Origin: Bacteroidales bacterium
Lineage (GTDB): Bacteria > Bacteroidota > Bacteroidia > Bacteroidales > JAIORY01
Reading direction: 5' to 3'
Assembly: GCA_021107915.1 (NCBI GenBank)
Contig: JAIORY010000231.1
Coordinates: forward strand, 1-37,549
DNA: 37,549 nucleotides
Part shown: piece after piece, positions 23,001 through 32,321 of the stretch
How positions within the stretch are numbered: the stretch's first letter is position 1
Layout: each line of letters opens with the position of its first letter
Position numbers and translations under genes: made by a program
Notes under the pieces: model-generated
What the model was told of the DNA's origin: nothing
Databases searched by the model: none
What the model saw: the letters and a program-made list of their open reading frames with translations, nothing else

Positions 23001-23421
23001 CCATATTTTTGGTAAGATCATCCCATTTATCCTTATATTTCATTACCTCTTTGCGGCAAGCTTTGTTATAATCTTCAACCGAAATATTTTTTCCAATATC
23101 TTCTTTGGTGATACCGAGAGTTTTTTCAGTTGCGATTTCAATTGGCAAACCGTGAGTATCCCAGCCGGCTTTACGTTTTACCTGAAATCCTTTCAGGGTT
23201 TTATATCTGCAAAATAAATCTTTTATTGTTCGGGAAATCACATGGTGAATGCCGGGCAAACCGTTTGCTGACGGAGGACCTTCATAAAAAACATAAGACT
23301 TATGACCTTCGCGAATAGCCATACTTTTTTCAAATATTTTATGATCTTCCCAATATTTTTCAATATCTTCTCCTATCCCTGCTAAGTTTAGCTTTTTGTA
23401 TTCCCGGTATTTTGCTTTCAT
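20053..23421 (-). CDS. ileS: Isoleucyl-tRNA synthetase
   Basis: 1122 aa; PPSANGLPGIHHV (HIGH) and GNKMSKRLGN (KMSKS) motifs. Confidence 0.98.
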   Translation of the reverse strand: MKAKYREYKKLNLAGIGEDIEKYWEDHKIFEKSMAIREGHKSYVFYEGPPSANGLPGIHHVISRTIKDLFCRYKTLKGFQVKRKAGWDTHGLPIEIATEKTLGITKEDIGKNISVEDYNKACRKEVMKYKDKWDDLTKNMGYWVDLDNPYITFDNKYIESVWYLLNKLNDKGLLYKGHTIQPYSPAAGTGLSSHELNLPGCYRDVKDSTLVAQFKVVKNEKSDFLFDDDNENVSFLAWTTTPWTLASNTALGVGKKINYIKVKTFNPYTSKPISVILGKELLGKYFPEKNAELKMDDFEAGQKNIPFEVAGEYVGKDLEGIRYEQLLPYAQPKDGDAFKVLIGDFVTTEEGTGIVHLAPSFGADDQRVAKQNGIGSLTLVNKQGKCTEEMGEFAGRYVKNEFDPNNDPKKKETLDIDIIVKLKQENKAFKTEKYIHSYPHCWRTDKPILYYPLDSWFIKTIAFKDRMIELNKTINWKPTSTGIGRFGNWLENLVDWNLSRSRFWGVGLPIWLTKNRKEQICLGSVTDLKKEIEKSVEKGFMKTNPLENFVPGNNSKENYETFDLHRPYIDEIILVSPSGEKMFRELDLIDVWFDSGAMPYAQMHYPFENKKEFENNFPADLIAEGVDQTRGWFFTMHAIAVMLFDSVSYKTCVSNGLVLDKDGNKMSKRLGNAADPFKIINQYGPDALRWYMMTNAQPWDNLKFDPAGIGEVQRKFFGTLYNIYAFFTLYANIDGFDYSEDDIPFEKRPELDRWILSELNTLVKNVDDYYDDYEPSKAGRAIQNFVDSYLSNWYVRLSRRRFWKGDYSDDKISAYQTLYKCLEVIAQLSSPIAPFFTDNLFIDLNKVTKKHNVKSIHLTDFPKAFYKQIDKDLEERMQLSQKISSMVLSLRKKTKNRVRQPLNKIMIPVLDENFKKQVQAVENLILSEVNVKEIEYISDASGILVKKIKPNFKTLGPKYGKLMKQISQAINTFNQEDISLIETNNKYELSLENEKIEITIDDVEIMTEDIPGWVVTNLDNLTVALDITITKELEEEGIAREIVNRIQNLRKDKGFEVTDKIALQIEKNNSVFDAINNNISYICSETLTDNLEFLDKIKTNEAVKIELNSDIQITININKTDK

Positions 23422-23696
23422 TAAATATGTTATGTATTTTAAAAATTGGGTGCAAAAGTAATAAAAAATTGATGAAATGCCTGCTTGATTGGGAATTATG
23501 ATAAATTTTATTATTTTTGAAGAAAAAATAGATGAAATTCTTATGCTAAGTATTCAAGACAAAAGAGAATGAATATAAAAAGAAATTTGAAATTTGAAAT
23601 TTGGAAAAACTCATTTTGATAACCCAATTTCCAATTTCTAATTTCCAATCACAGGTTTATCAAATAGTTTTTAAATAATTGAAAAAAGAAAAACAG

Positions 23697-23879
23697 ATGA
23701 AAAAGGAAATTCAAGGAAACGCTCCTGCTGGAGCAGTTTATGGTTTAGGCTTTATCGGAGCAGCAATTTTTTTTATTTCTCACGCATGCACTTTTTGGAT
23801 GGGTGTGATTGGATTTTTAAAAGCAATTGTCTGGCCGGCTTTTCTTATCTATGAGGCTTTTAAACATTTGGGGGCGTAA
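23697..23879 (+). CDS. Small conserved-looking membrane protein
   Basis: about 60 aa; APAGAVYGLGFIGAAIFFISHACTFWMGVIGFLKAIVWPAFLIYEAFKHLG; hydrophobic segments. Confidence 0.7.
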   Translation: MKKEIQGNAPAGAVYGLGFIGAAIFFISHACTFWMGVIGFLKAIVWPAFLIYEAFKHLGA

Positions 23880-23984
23880 GAAAAAAAATATTTTGTGAAG
23901 TTGACACAAATTACACGAATTATCACTAATTTATTTTCGTAAAAAATTATTGTACAACCTTAAATCCGCAAATAAAATAAATAA

Positions 23985-24079
23985 ATAGCCGCGAATGCGC
24001 GAATAATAAAATATAACTTATTTTACTTAACCCAAATTAGTGAAGTAAAATTCGCTTAAATTTGCGATATTAGCGGCTA
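23985..24079. repeat. Imperfect long palindrome of the 'gcgaat' type
   Basis: TAGCCGCGAATGCGCGAAT ... AATTCGCTTAAATTTGCGATATTAGCGGCTA. Confidence 0.75.
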
Positions 24080-24130
24080 ATAAAAAAACACTTGCACTAA
24101 ATTTTGTATTATTGGTAAACTAAGAAAAAT

Positions 24131-24843
24131 ATGGCTCAAAAGAAAGATATACCTGCCGAAGGTTTTTCGCAAATATTGCTTTACACCACACCCAATGGAA
24201 ATGTTAAAGTTGAAATATATTTGAAAAACGAAACGGTTTGGCTTACGCAACAAAAAATTGCCGATTTGTTTGGGGTTGACAGAAGTGTGGCGACCAAACA
24301 TTTAAAGAACATTTATGATGATAGTGAGCTTAGCAAAAAGTCAACATGTGCAATTTTTGCACAAGTTCAATTAGAGGGTATTCGGGAAGTTAAAAGGAAT
24401 ATAGAATTCTACAATTTAGATGCAATAATTTCTGTTGGTTACCGTGTAAACAGTCGGCAAGCTACACACTTTAGAATCTGGGCTACCGAAAGGCTGAAAG
24501 AATATATCATCAAAGGTTTTACCATGGATGATGAGCGGTTGAAAAACCCAAACAATATTTTTGGTAAAGATTATTTTGAAGAACAGCTTGCCCGAATACG
24601 CGATATACGCAGCAGCGAAAGGCGATTTTATCAGAAAATTACAGATATATACTCACAGTGTAGTGTCGACTACGATATAAACGACCAGATTACCAAAGAC
24701 TTTTTTGCTACGGTTCAAAACAAATTGCATTGGCAATTACCGGACAAACAGCAGCAGAAATAGAACTTGAAAAATACCGTATTATCCAAGACCGTATATT
24801 AGAATCGGATTTTGATAAAGAGATAAAAAAACTGCAAGGATGA
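24131..24843 (+). pseudogene. RhuM-family protein, frameshifted and internally deleted
   Basis: Intact N-terminal RhuM sequence; after TVQNKLH the reading continues in another frame as AITGQTAAEI-ELEKYRIIQDRILESDFDKEIKKLQG, with the expected middle (about 100 aa from memory of the family) absent. Confidence 0.8.
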
Positions 24844-24917
24844 AATAGGAGTACAATCTTGCCGGCGAGCAGTAAATAATAATAGATAAACCAATAATCA
24901 TTCAAATAGATTACATT

Positions 24918-25435
24918 ATGAATAATGCTAAACTAAAAATATTTCAAGAACAAAGTGTAAGAACACACTGGGACGATAAACAAGAAAAATGGTTTTTTTC
25001 TATTGTTGATGTTATTGGAATTTTAACCGGACAAATTAACCATCAAGGAGCAAGAAACTATTGGAAAGTATTAAAAAAGAGACTTTTGAAAGAAGGAAAT
25101 GAAACGGTTACAAATTGTAACCGTTTGAAAATGCTTGCAGCTGATGGCAAAATGCGAATGACTGATGTAGCAGATACAGAGCAGTTGTTACGGCTAATTC
25201 AATCTGTTCCATCGCCCAAAGCAGAGCCTTTTAAAAGATGGTTGGCAAAGCCTCAACAACAGAAATTGCCCGAAATAAAAATGCTCAGGGGTTTTTCGAA
25301 AACAAAAATGCTGCAAAACAAGGTGGAAGCGTAGCAGGCAAAGCAAGAAAAGACCTTGAGAAACGCAGCGGTAAAAAAGTAATCAGTAAACAAAATTATC
25401 ATCAGTTGGGCGAAGGTAACTATAAAGAAGAATAA
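24918..25435 (+). pseudogene. Bro-N/prophage antirepressor-like protein, internally deleted and frameshifted
   Basis: N part ...VPSPKAEPFKRWLAK joins out of frame to C part ASTTEIARNKNAQGFFENKNAAKQGGSVAGKARKDLEKRSGKKVISKQNYH. Confidence 0.78.
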
Positions 25436-25478
25436 GCTATATTTGTTTTTTTTTGATATTTAACCATAAAATTTAAAT

Positions 25479-25486
25479 TAACTTTG
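25479..25486 (+). promoter_or_regulatory. TAnnTTTG-type promoter element
   Basis: TAACTTTG 17 nt upstream of the ATG of the ABC-ATPase fragment. Confidence 0.35.
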
Positions 25487-25502
25487 TAAATTAGCCAACT
25501 CA

Positions 25503-25590
25503 ATGTTGGAAATCAAAAACATATACAAATCATTTGGAGAACAAAAAGTTCTTCAGGGTTTAAATATGTCTATTGAGAAGGAAAAACTAA
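25503..25590 (+). pseudogene. N-terminal fragment of an ABC transporter ATPase
   Basis: MLEIKNIYKSFGEQKVLQGLNMSIEK is a canonical ABC N terminus but breaks before Walker A. Confidence 0.7.
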
Positions 25591-25939
25591 TGCAATTTAT
25601 GTTGAGCGTGCAAAAGAAGTATTGAAATTTTATAAACCTGATAAATGATTTTGATATTGGAGAAATAAAAATAATGTAGTTCATACAACAATGTTAGTGT
25701 TCATTTTGTTCGAGAAAAGAAGCGCAGGTTTAACACATTTGGGGTTTACCGAAATACGCAAAACACGCAAAAAACCAAAAGGGATACCTTTTGCTGGCAC
25801 ACTAAAAATAAAATGCAAAGACTTGAAAACAAAAAAACATTACAAACGAATTATAAAAGCAAATAAATAAAGAAATGGTAGAGATATTTATTTTTAAATT
25901 AAAAATGACTTACTTTGCAAGTAATTAAGAAATTTATGT

Positions 25940-27361
25940 ATGGAAACAAAAATTAAAACAATAAAAAAGGCAACAATATACTTTAACTATTCATTCATGC
26001 CTAGCTCTAATGACTTCACGTTAAAAGATGATGACATTGAAAAGCTTTACAAAGCATTAGAAAATGAAGATAAACTAAAGGATAGAATTAATGACAAATA
26101 TAATTTTGGCAAACCAAAGGAGAGAATAGGCATATCTTCTTTTAATTCATTGGAGCACAAAAATATTGGTTACCTTCAATTACCGGAAATGTTAGTTAAA
26201 ATTGATTCAATTAATTTAACAATTGAACCATTGTTTCGTTTTTTTCCTAATGGAAGTACCTTGACATTCAAAGTTGAAACCCAGGATAGTGAAATTGATC
26301 AATATATAATCCATAAGGTATTACATATGGTAAGCCAGGAAAGAAACGAAAAAGCAGATGTTACTTTTGTTTTTTCCAAAGAGATAGATAAAGCAAGCAA
26401 ACATTTTTACAAAGACTTTTTTAATATTGATACTAAAGAAGAAGAAAAGGAAATAGTAGTCTATCACAAAGAGAAAGAATTAGATATTAATTATACTCCG
26501 GAAATAAAATTATCACATGACTTCTTTACTGAAGAAAACCAAAATATCACCCTATTTCAATTGTTCAAAGGACTTGTAGAAAAATATATTCTAGTGGCAA
26601 GTAAAGAAGAGAAACTAAATGAAAAAGAGAAAAAGGATAAAAAAGATGTATTATTCAAATTGAAATGCAAGGAATACCTTAATACTAATGAGGAGGAGCC
26701 AAGAACTCCATGGGTAATTACTGTTTTAGATGTAGATGATGAATTAAATGAAATCCTTTGTTCCGGGGGTTCTAATAACGAGAGAACTAATGCCATATTA
26801 GAAAAGTCAAAGCTGATAGCTCCAATTCTATATCGTTCAGTTTCGGGTTCAGACTTTGAGCTAGAGCCATCCTATCCTTTTTTACCTAAAAGATTAAATT
26901 TCTTCAATCTTAATCTGGATTCAAGGCTTTATGTCGACATCTCAAGAAGATCAATTCTTTGTATAAAAACCAATGAACAAAAATATCCTGCGTATTATTT
27001 TATCCCGGTATTGTTAGATATTTCTGAAATGACATTCTCAAGATGGCAATCCCTATTAATTATTAATAAAATTATTGATGAGGCATTAAAAAATTTTACT
27101 GAAAAATCGCTTTCTGCTGGAGATCGTGTTAAAAAAATCATGAATCTTTTAAATAAATTTTCAGCATGTATTGAGGATACTTCAAACTATTTTATTGGTG
27201 GAGATGCTCTTCGAGAAATACATGATAAACTTATAGATAACTTTAAAGTGAATGACTTAATGAATATTACTTTAAGAAAAATAGATATGCTTGAAAGAAC
27301 CTATAAATATCAACTTGAACAAGCCTGGACTGAGCCTTATAAAGTAAGAAATAATGAGTGA
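25940..27361 (+). CDS. Uncharacterized 473 aa protein, partner of a TIR protein
   Basis: Long ORF; no TM or signal; helical C terminus (RWQSLLIINKIIDEALKNF...LRKIDMLERTYKYQLEQ); 8 bp overlap with the downstream TIR gene. Confidence 0.85.
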   Translation: METKIKTIKKATIYFNYSFMPSSNDFTLKDDDIEKLYKALENEDKLKDRINDKYNFGKPKERIGISSFNSLEHKNIGYLQLPEMLVKIDSINLTIEPLFRFFPNGSTLTFKVETQDSEIDQYIIHKVLHMVSQERNEKADVTFVFSKEIDKASKHFYKDFFNIDTKEEEKEIVVYHKEKELDINYTPEIKLSHDFFTEENQNITLFQLFKGLVEKYILVASKEEKLNEKEKKDKKDVLFKLKCKEYLNTNEEEPRTPWVITVLDVDDELNEILCSGGSNNERTNAILEKSKLIAPILYRSVSGSDFELEPSYPFLPKRLNFFNLNLDSRLYVDISRRSILCIKTNEQKYPAYYFIPVLLDISEMTFSRWQSLLIINKIIDEALKNFTEKSLSAGDRVKKIMNLLNKFSACIEDTSNYFIGGDALREIHDKLIDNFKVNDLMNITLRKIDMLERTYKYQLEQAWTEPYKVRNNE

Positions 27362-28883
27362 TAGGAAACATTATAGTGAAGAAAGTGATAGGCTGACGAA
27401 AGTATTAGATTCCCGAGCTAGAAAAATTAGAAGATCAGAAAGTTTAATAGTTCTAAGTGAAGAATTTCCTGAGACTAAAAATATTATAGAAAAGATTCTC
27501 GAATACTATTTCTTTGAGTCTAATATGTTTGAAGAATTAGCGACTTCCATTACTTATCTCAAATTAAATAATGAAATCGATAGCCAAAAATTTAAATTTT
27601 GGATACACATAATTGATATTGCAGATGAAATTAGTTGGGAAACAAAACAATCATTTGGTGAATTAATTTATAAGACTTTTGATATAGGAGAAGAGTTTTT
27701 TAATAGACTTAATCGAAATCTTGTCGAAATAGAAAAGGCTCATAATAAGTTTTTTGAAAATATCAAAAAGAACAAGCAGTTATTACCGAAGGATACTAAA
27801 ACATTATTAGATAAATTTCTTGTTAAAAATAACATTTTGGACAATAATGTGAAAGTTGAAAGTGAATCAGTAAAAAATGATAGCATTGAATTGGAAACAA
27901 AAATCAACAATTCGAATAAAAATGTAAATGAAAAAGGCCCTATAAAAGCTTTTATCAGCTATGCCCATGAAGACGAAGATTTTAGAATAAATCTTAGAAA
28001 ACATTTAAAGAGTCTTGAACGCAGAAATCTGATCGAAGTATGGGATGATCGTGAAATTGTTGCTTCAGATGAGTGGAGAGAGGAAATTAAAAAAGCTTTA
28101 AGAAATTGCCAACTTGCTTTGTTATTGATTAGTATTGATTTCATCAATTCCGATTTCATCAATGATCAAGAATTAAATGAATTTTTAAGAAAACGAAAAG
28201 ATGAGGGACTAAAGATTGTTCCGATTATTATTCGTGAGTGTGATTGGAAGGAGGAGATATTTGCTAACCTTCAAGCTACTCCAAAAGACGGAGAATCAAT
28301 TAGTTCATATCAGAATAGAGATTTAGCATGGGTAGAAGTTGTGAATGAAATAAAGAGGGTACTTAAAAATATTTCAGAAACCACATCATCGATTGAAAAT
28401 ACATTAAATGATTCATTTAGTAAAACTAATATAGAGCATAATAAAAGTGTAATTCCTATGGAAACAGAAAAAGCACATACGAAAGCAAATTTGCAGGCAA
28501 TTGAAGTTAGATTATTAGCATCTTTCAATACGATAAAAGTTTTAGATGCAAAATTTAGAAGAAAAGAAATAACACCTGAATTCTATTTTGATAAAAGAAA
28601 AGCATATGTTGAAGATAACTTTTCTGATTTCAATGAAATTATAAAAATATTGAAAGAAACAGGAGCTTCAGATTTTGCAGATGTTTTTGAGAGAACTATT
28701 AATTTAGATACAACTAATAAAGAACAAGAAGTTGCTATAAAGGAGGAATTAATACTTGAAACAGAAAAGGCTGAGGACAAAGGATGGATAAAAAACTTAA
28801 AAGAAAAAGTGAGTCAACATAAAGGTGATATAATTGATGTTGCAATAAAAACAGCTATTGCAATTGGAACAGCATTGCTATAA
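27354..28883 (+). CDS. TIR-domain protein with unknown helical N-terminal domain and hydrophobic C-terminal tail
   Basis: KAFISYAHEDEDFRINLRKHLKSLERRNLIEVWDDREIVASDEWREEIKKALRNCQLALLLISIDFINSDFINDQELNEFL is a TIR_2-type domain; C terminus GDIIDVAIKTAIAIGTALL. Confidence 0.9.
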   Translation: MSDRKHYSEESDRLTKVLDSRARKIRRSESLIVLSEEFPETKNIIEKILEYYFFESNMFEELATSITYLKLNNEIDSQKFKFWIHIIDIADEISWETKQSFGELIYKTFDIGEEFFNRLNRNLVEIEKAHNKFFENIKKNKQLLPKDTKTLLDKFLVKNNILDNNVKVESESVKNDSIELETKINNSNKNVNEKGPIKAFISYAHEDEDFRINLRKHLKSLERRNLIEVWDDREIVASDEWREEIKKALRNCQLALLLISIDFINSDFINDQELNEFLRKRKDEGLKIVPIIIRECDWKEEIFANLQATPKDGESISSYQNRDLAWVEVVNEIKRVLKNISETTSSIENTLNDSFSKTNIEHNKSVIPMETEKAHTKANLQAIEVRLLASFNTIKVLDAKFRRKEITPEFYFDKRKAYVEDNFSDFNEIIKILKETGASDFADVFERTINLDTTNKEQEVAIKEELILETEKAEDKGWIKNLKEKVSQHKGDIIDVAIKTAIAIGTALL

Positions 28884-28902
28884 ACATTTAAAAATATTTA
28901 TC

Positions 28903-29901
28903 ATGAAAACAAGATTATTAATTTTCGCTATCATACCAGTTCTCTTTGTATTAATTGGTTGTAATAGCAACAAAACGAAAAATACGGAAAAAGAAATTCA
29001 GGTTACTTGGGGTGGTCCTAAAAACATTTCAATGTTACCAATTATAGCAGAAAAAAAGGGATTTTTTAAAGAGGAAGGCTTGAACATTGAAACTAAGTAT
29101 TTACAAACCGGCAAAATTGCAATGGATGCACTTTTAAGTAAAGACCTTGATTTTGCGGTAATGGTAGAAACAAATGTTGCCTTTATAGAATACCAGAAAG
29201 GAGCAGATATAGAAGTTATTTGTTCTATTGAGGAAAAATATGATGATGCTATTGTTGCAAGGAAAGATAAAGGCATTAATGAACCTAAAGACTTGGAAGG
29301 TAAAACCGTTGGGATTTTAATCGGGACAACATCTCATGTTTTTGCTGATAGATTTGTAAATTATTACAATCTTGATGCAAGTAAAATCAACTTTATAAAC
29401 TTAGCTCCTCCAGCCATCCAGGCGGGATTATTAACAGGGCAAATAGATGCAGGAAGTGTTTGGCAACCATTCAGGTATAATGTTGAAAAACAACTTGGTG
29501 AAGATGTTATTCAATTCAATGCTAAGGATATTTACAAGGCGTATGGGATAATATCCATCAGGAATCAATTTGGGGAAGAACATCCTGAAACTGTTAAAAA
29601 ATTCCTGGCAGCCTTAATCAAAGCTGAAAACTATGTAAAAACCAATCAAGCTAAATCAATCAAAATTCTAGCGAAAGAATTAGCTATGCAGGAAGAAGTA
29701 TTAAGCGCAATTTGGAGTGAATACATATTGAATGTTAAGCTAGATGCGGAATTATTGACATTAATTAAAGAAGAGGGCGAGTGGATCCATAGCAGCCAAA
29801 AAGGTTTTGAAAATAAACAAGTTCCTTCATACGAAAATGTGCTGAATCCAACTTTTCTTTCAGAACTTAAAAAAGAGAACGCAGAGGAACTCTCAAAATA
29901 A
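28903..29901 (+). CDS. NitT/TauT-type ABC transporter substrate-binding lipoprotein
   Basis: Start at ATG 28903 gives MKTRLLIFAIIPVLFVLIGC lipobox; PIIAEKKGFFKEEGLNIE...GILIGTTSHVFADRF. Confidence 0.9.
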   Translation: MKTRLLIFAIIPVLFVLIGCNSNKTKNTEKEIQVTWGGPKNISMLPIIAEKKGFFKEEGLNIETKYLQTGKIAMDALLSKDLDFAVMVETNVAFIEYQKGADIEVICSIEEKYDDAIVARKDKGINEPKDLEGKTVGILIGTTSHVFADRFVNYYNLDASKINFINLAPPAIQAGLLTGQIDAGSVWQPFRYNVEKQLGEDVIQFNAKDIYKAYGIISIRNQFGEEHPETVKKFLAALIKAENYVKTNQAKSIKILAKELAMQEEVLSAIWSEYILNVKLDAELLTLIKEEGEWIHSSQKGFENKQVPSYENVLNPTFLSELKKENAEELSK

Positions 29902-29913
29902 TTATCAATTTGA

Positions 29914-30660
29914 ATGAAGAAACTCCTTTTTGTAATAGGGCCAATTGCATTATTAATTCTTTGGTGGATATTAACGAAGTTTGGATTCGCCAATTCTTTT
30001 TTACTTCCGTCACCTGAAGATACTTTTTCAAGATTATTTGGATTATTTTCGTCAGGAGAGGTGTTTAATGATATAAGGTTAACTTTTTATCGGTGGTCAA
30101 TTGGATATCTTTTAGGCTGTGTTGTTGGCATTCCTTTAGGTATTTTAATGGGTTATTCTGAAAAAGTATATAAAAGTTGTGAATTTCTGATTGAATTTTT
30201 CAGGTCCCTACCTGTTACAGCCATGTTCCCTCTATTTTTACTAATGTTTGGAATTGGAGACAGCTCAAAAATTGCCATGACTTTTACAGCAACAGTCTTT
30301 ATTATAATAATAAATAGTGCTTATGGAGTAACACAAACAAAAAAGTCTCGAATTAAAGCTGCCAAAACATTCGGAGCTACAAATTTTCAGATTTTCACTA
30401 ATGTTGTGTTTTATGAATCCCTGCCTCATACCTTGATTGGAATGAGAACAACACTAAGCCTTTCATTGATTGTTGTAATTGTAAGCGAAATGTTTATTGG
30501 TACACAGTTTGGACTTGGGCAACGAATTTATGATGCCTACACCAGAAATTCTGTTGATGAGCTTTATGCTGTGATAGTATTATTGGGAATAATCGGCTAT
30601 TTTTCGAATAAGTTATTTATGTACATGGAAACTAAAATTGCATTTTGGACAGGAAAGTAG
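29914..30660 (+). CDS. NitT/TauT-type ABC transporter permease
   Basis: 248 aa polytopic; ESLPHTLIGMRTTLSLSLIVVIVSEMFIGTQFGLGQ. Confidence 0.92.
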   Translation: MKKLLFVIGPIALLILWWILTKFGFANSFLLPSPEDTFSRLFGLFSSGEVFNDIRLTFYRWSIGYLLGCVVGIPLGILMGYSEKVYKSCEFLIEFFRSLPVTAMFPLFLLMFGIGDSSKIAMTFTATVFIIIINSAYGVTQTKKSRIKAAKTFGATNFQIFTNVVFYESLPHTLIGMRTTLSLSLIVVIVSEMFIGTQFGLGQRIYDAYTRNSVDELYAVIVLLGIIGYFSNKLFMYMETKIAFWTGK

Positions 30661-31415
30661 TACATATAAAAGTAGATAAAATATCAAAATCATTTAAAAA
30701 TGATGAAGGTAGAATAGAAGTGCTTAAACATGTAAGCCTGGAAATTTATAAGGGTGAATTTTTAACATTCTTTGGTCCGAATGGCTGTGGAAAGTCGACA
30801 TTAGTAAACATTCTTGCAGGAATTGAAGAGGCTGGAGATGGAGAAATAACCTTTCCGGAAACCAACGGGAAACCGAAAATTGGGTTTGTCTTTCAAAACT
30901 ACCGGGATAGTTTAATGCCCTGGCTAAATGTTGAAAAAAATATCTGTTTCCCATTAAAATTAAAGGGAATAACTAAGAGTGAGCAAAAGGAAAGGTTGAA
31001 AACATTAATATCAGAATTTGAAATTAATATTGACCTGAAATCTAAGGTTTATAATTTATCAGGAGGTCAGGCTCAAATGGTTTCAATCTTACGCGGCTTA
31101 ATTGTTAATCCTGAAATATTGATCATGGATGAACCTTTTTCTGCTCTTGACTATCAGACAAATTTAATGTTGTATGAAGAATTATTAAAAATTTGGAGAA
31201 AGCTTAAGATTACAGTCATTTTAATTTCTCATGAAATTGACGAAGCTATATATCTCGGTGACAGAGTTGCTTTTTTAAGTAAAAAACCCGCTTCAATATT
31301 TAAAGTTTTGAATTCTGATTTACCAAGACCAAGGAAATTGGAAGATATGGGATCGCAAGAGTTTGCTGAATTAAAGAAAAAAGCATTAGAAATATTCAGA
31401 AATACAGCGACGTAA
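30645..31415 (+). CDS. NitT/TauT-type ABC transporter ATP-binding protein (TTG start)
   Basis: Walker A GPNGCGKST; LSGGQAQ signature; MDEPFSALD; overlaps permease by 16 bp. Confidence 0.95.
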   Translation: MDRKVVHIKVDKISKSFKNDEGRIEVLKHVSLEIYKGEFLTFFGPNGCGKSTLVNILAGIEEAGDGEITFPETNGKPKIGFVFQNYRDSLMPWLNVEKNICFPLKLKGITKSEQKERLKTLISEFEINIDLKSKVYNLSGGQAQMVSILRGLIVNPEILIMDEPFSALDYQTNLMLYEELLKIWRKLKITVILISHEIDEAIYLGDRVAFLSKKPASIFKVLNSDLPRPRKLEDMGSQEFAELKKKALEIFRNTAT

Positions 31416-31424
31416 TTAAATTTA

Positions 31425-32318
31425 TTATTTAGTTAGATTGGTGTATGAAACAATTTCCATTATAAGATTATTAATCCAATCAACACAATTGTCATTATCT
31501 TTTGATGGTATATAGTTAGCAATGCTAATTCCTGCAATTTCAAAATCTTCTAATAACTGGAGAGTGATATCTGATATCTCTTGTTTTAACAATCCATTAG
31601 AATGTGGAGCATAAACCGGAGGATCTTCCGAAGAGTCAATAACATCCAAATCATAGTGAATGAAAATTGATTTTATCCTATTTTGAATTAACTTTTTTGA
31701 TAATTCAGAAATCTTCTGATCTACATTTTCCTTTAAATTATCACCAGAGTATAATATTATCTTTTGTTTGTCTATAAGTTTTTTCTCTCCTTCATCAAGG
31801 TTTCGCTGCCCTAACATTATAACATTGGATGGTTTAATAAATTCCCTCATTTTATTCAATTCCAGAATTTCCGGGTGACCAAATCCAAGTATATGGGCTA
31901 ATCCCATTCCGTAAAAACAACCACTTGGACTGGTTTCAGGTGTATTAATATCAGCATGAGTATCAAACCAAATTATTCCAACATCATGATTATTAGCTAA
32001 TACGCCATATACAGTACCAATTGTTGATGAATCATCGCCCATTAACACCAATGGAATATTACCAGATTTTACTGTAGTTTGTACTTCTTCCTGTATTACT
32101 CTATTTAATTGTAATATCTCAGGTAAATTCTTAGAATTTGCATATTCACCCTGTGAATGCTCTGGTTTTGGTACTGGTATTTCTATTCTAATAACATTAT
32201 TACTAATACCTTCACCCACCTTTTTTAGTACCGATGATAAAACAACCGGTCCTTTTTCCATTCCACAATTAATATCGGGAGCACCGAGACTGCTTGAAAC
32301 TTCAATTATTTGAAACAT
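31425..32318 (-). CDS. Arginase/ureohydrolase family protein with divergent first metal motif
   Basis: FDTHADINTP and HYDLDVIDSSEDPP motifs; MGDDSS where GGDHS is expected. Confidence 0.85.
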   Translation of the reverse strand: MFQIIEVSSSLGAPDINCGMEKGPVVLSSVLKKVGEGISNNVIRIEIPVPKPEHSQGEYANSKNLPEILQLNRVIQEEVQTTVKSGNIPLVLMGDDSSTIGTVYGVLANNHDVGIIWFDTHADINTPETSPSGCFYGMGLAHILGFGHPEILELNKMREFIKPSNVIMLGQRNLDEGEKKLIDKQKIILYSGDNLKENVDQKISELSKKLIQNRIKSIFIHYDLDVIDSSEDPPVYAPHSNGLLKQEISDITLQLLEDFEIAGISIANYIPSKDNDNCVDWINNLIMEIVSYTNLTK

Positions 32319-32321
32319 ATC

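Noticed and set aside
23441-23678. tRNA or rRNA genes
   Set aside because: No cloverleaf-like or rRNA sequence recognised here or elsewhere in the window.
25940-28883. Possible short-pAgo/TIR-APAZ (SPARTA) pair
   Set aside because: The gene sizes fit loosely, but the 473 aa protein shows no recognisable MID/PIWI motifs and the TIR protein has its TIR domain in the middle, not followed by an APAZ-length domain.
31416-31424. Guanidine riboswitch or other regulatory RNA near the transporter/arginase genes
   Set aside because: The transporter and arginase genes converge with almost no gap, and no recognisable riboswitch was seen upstream of either operon.
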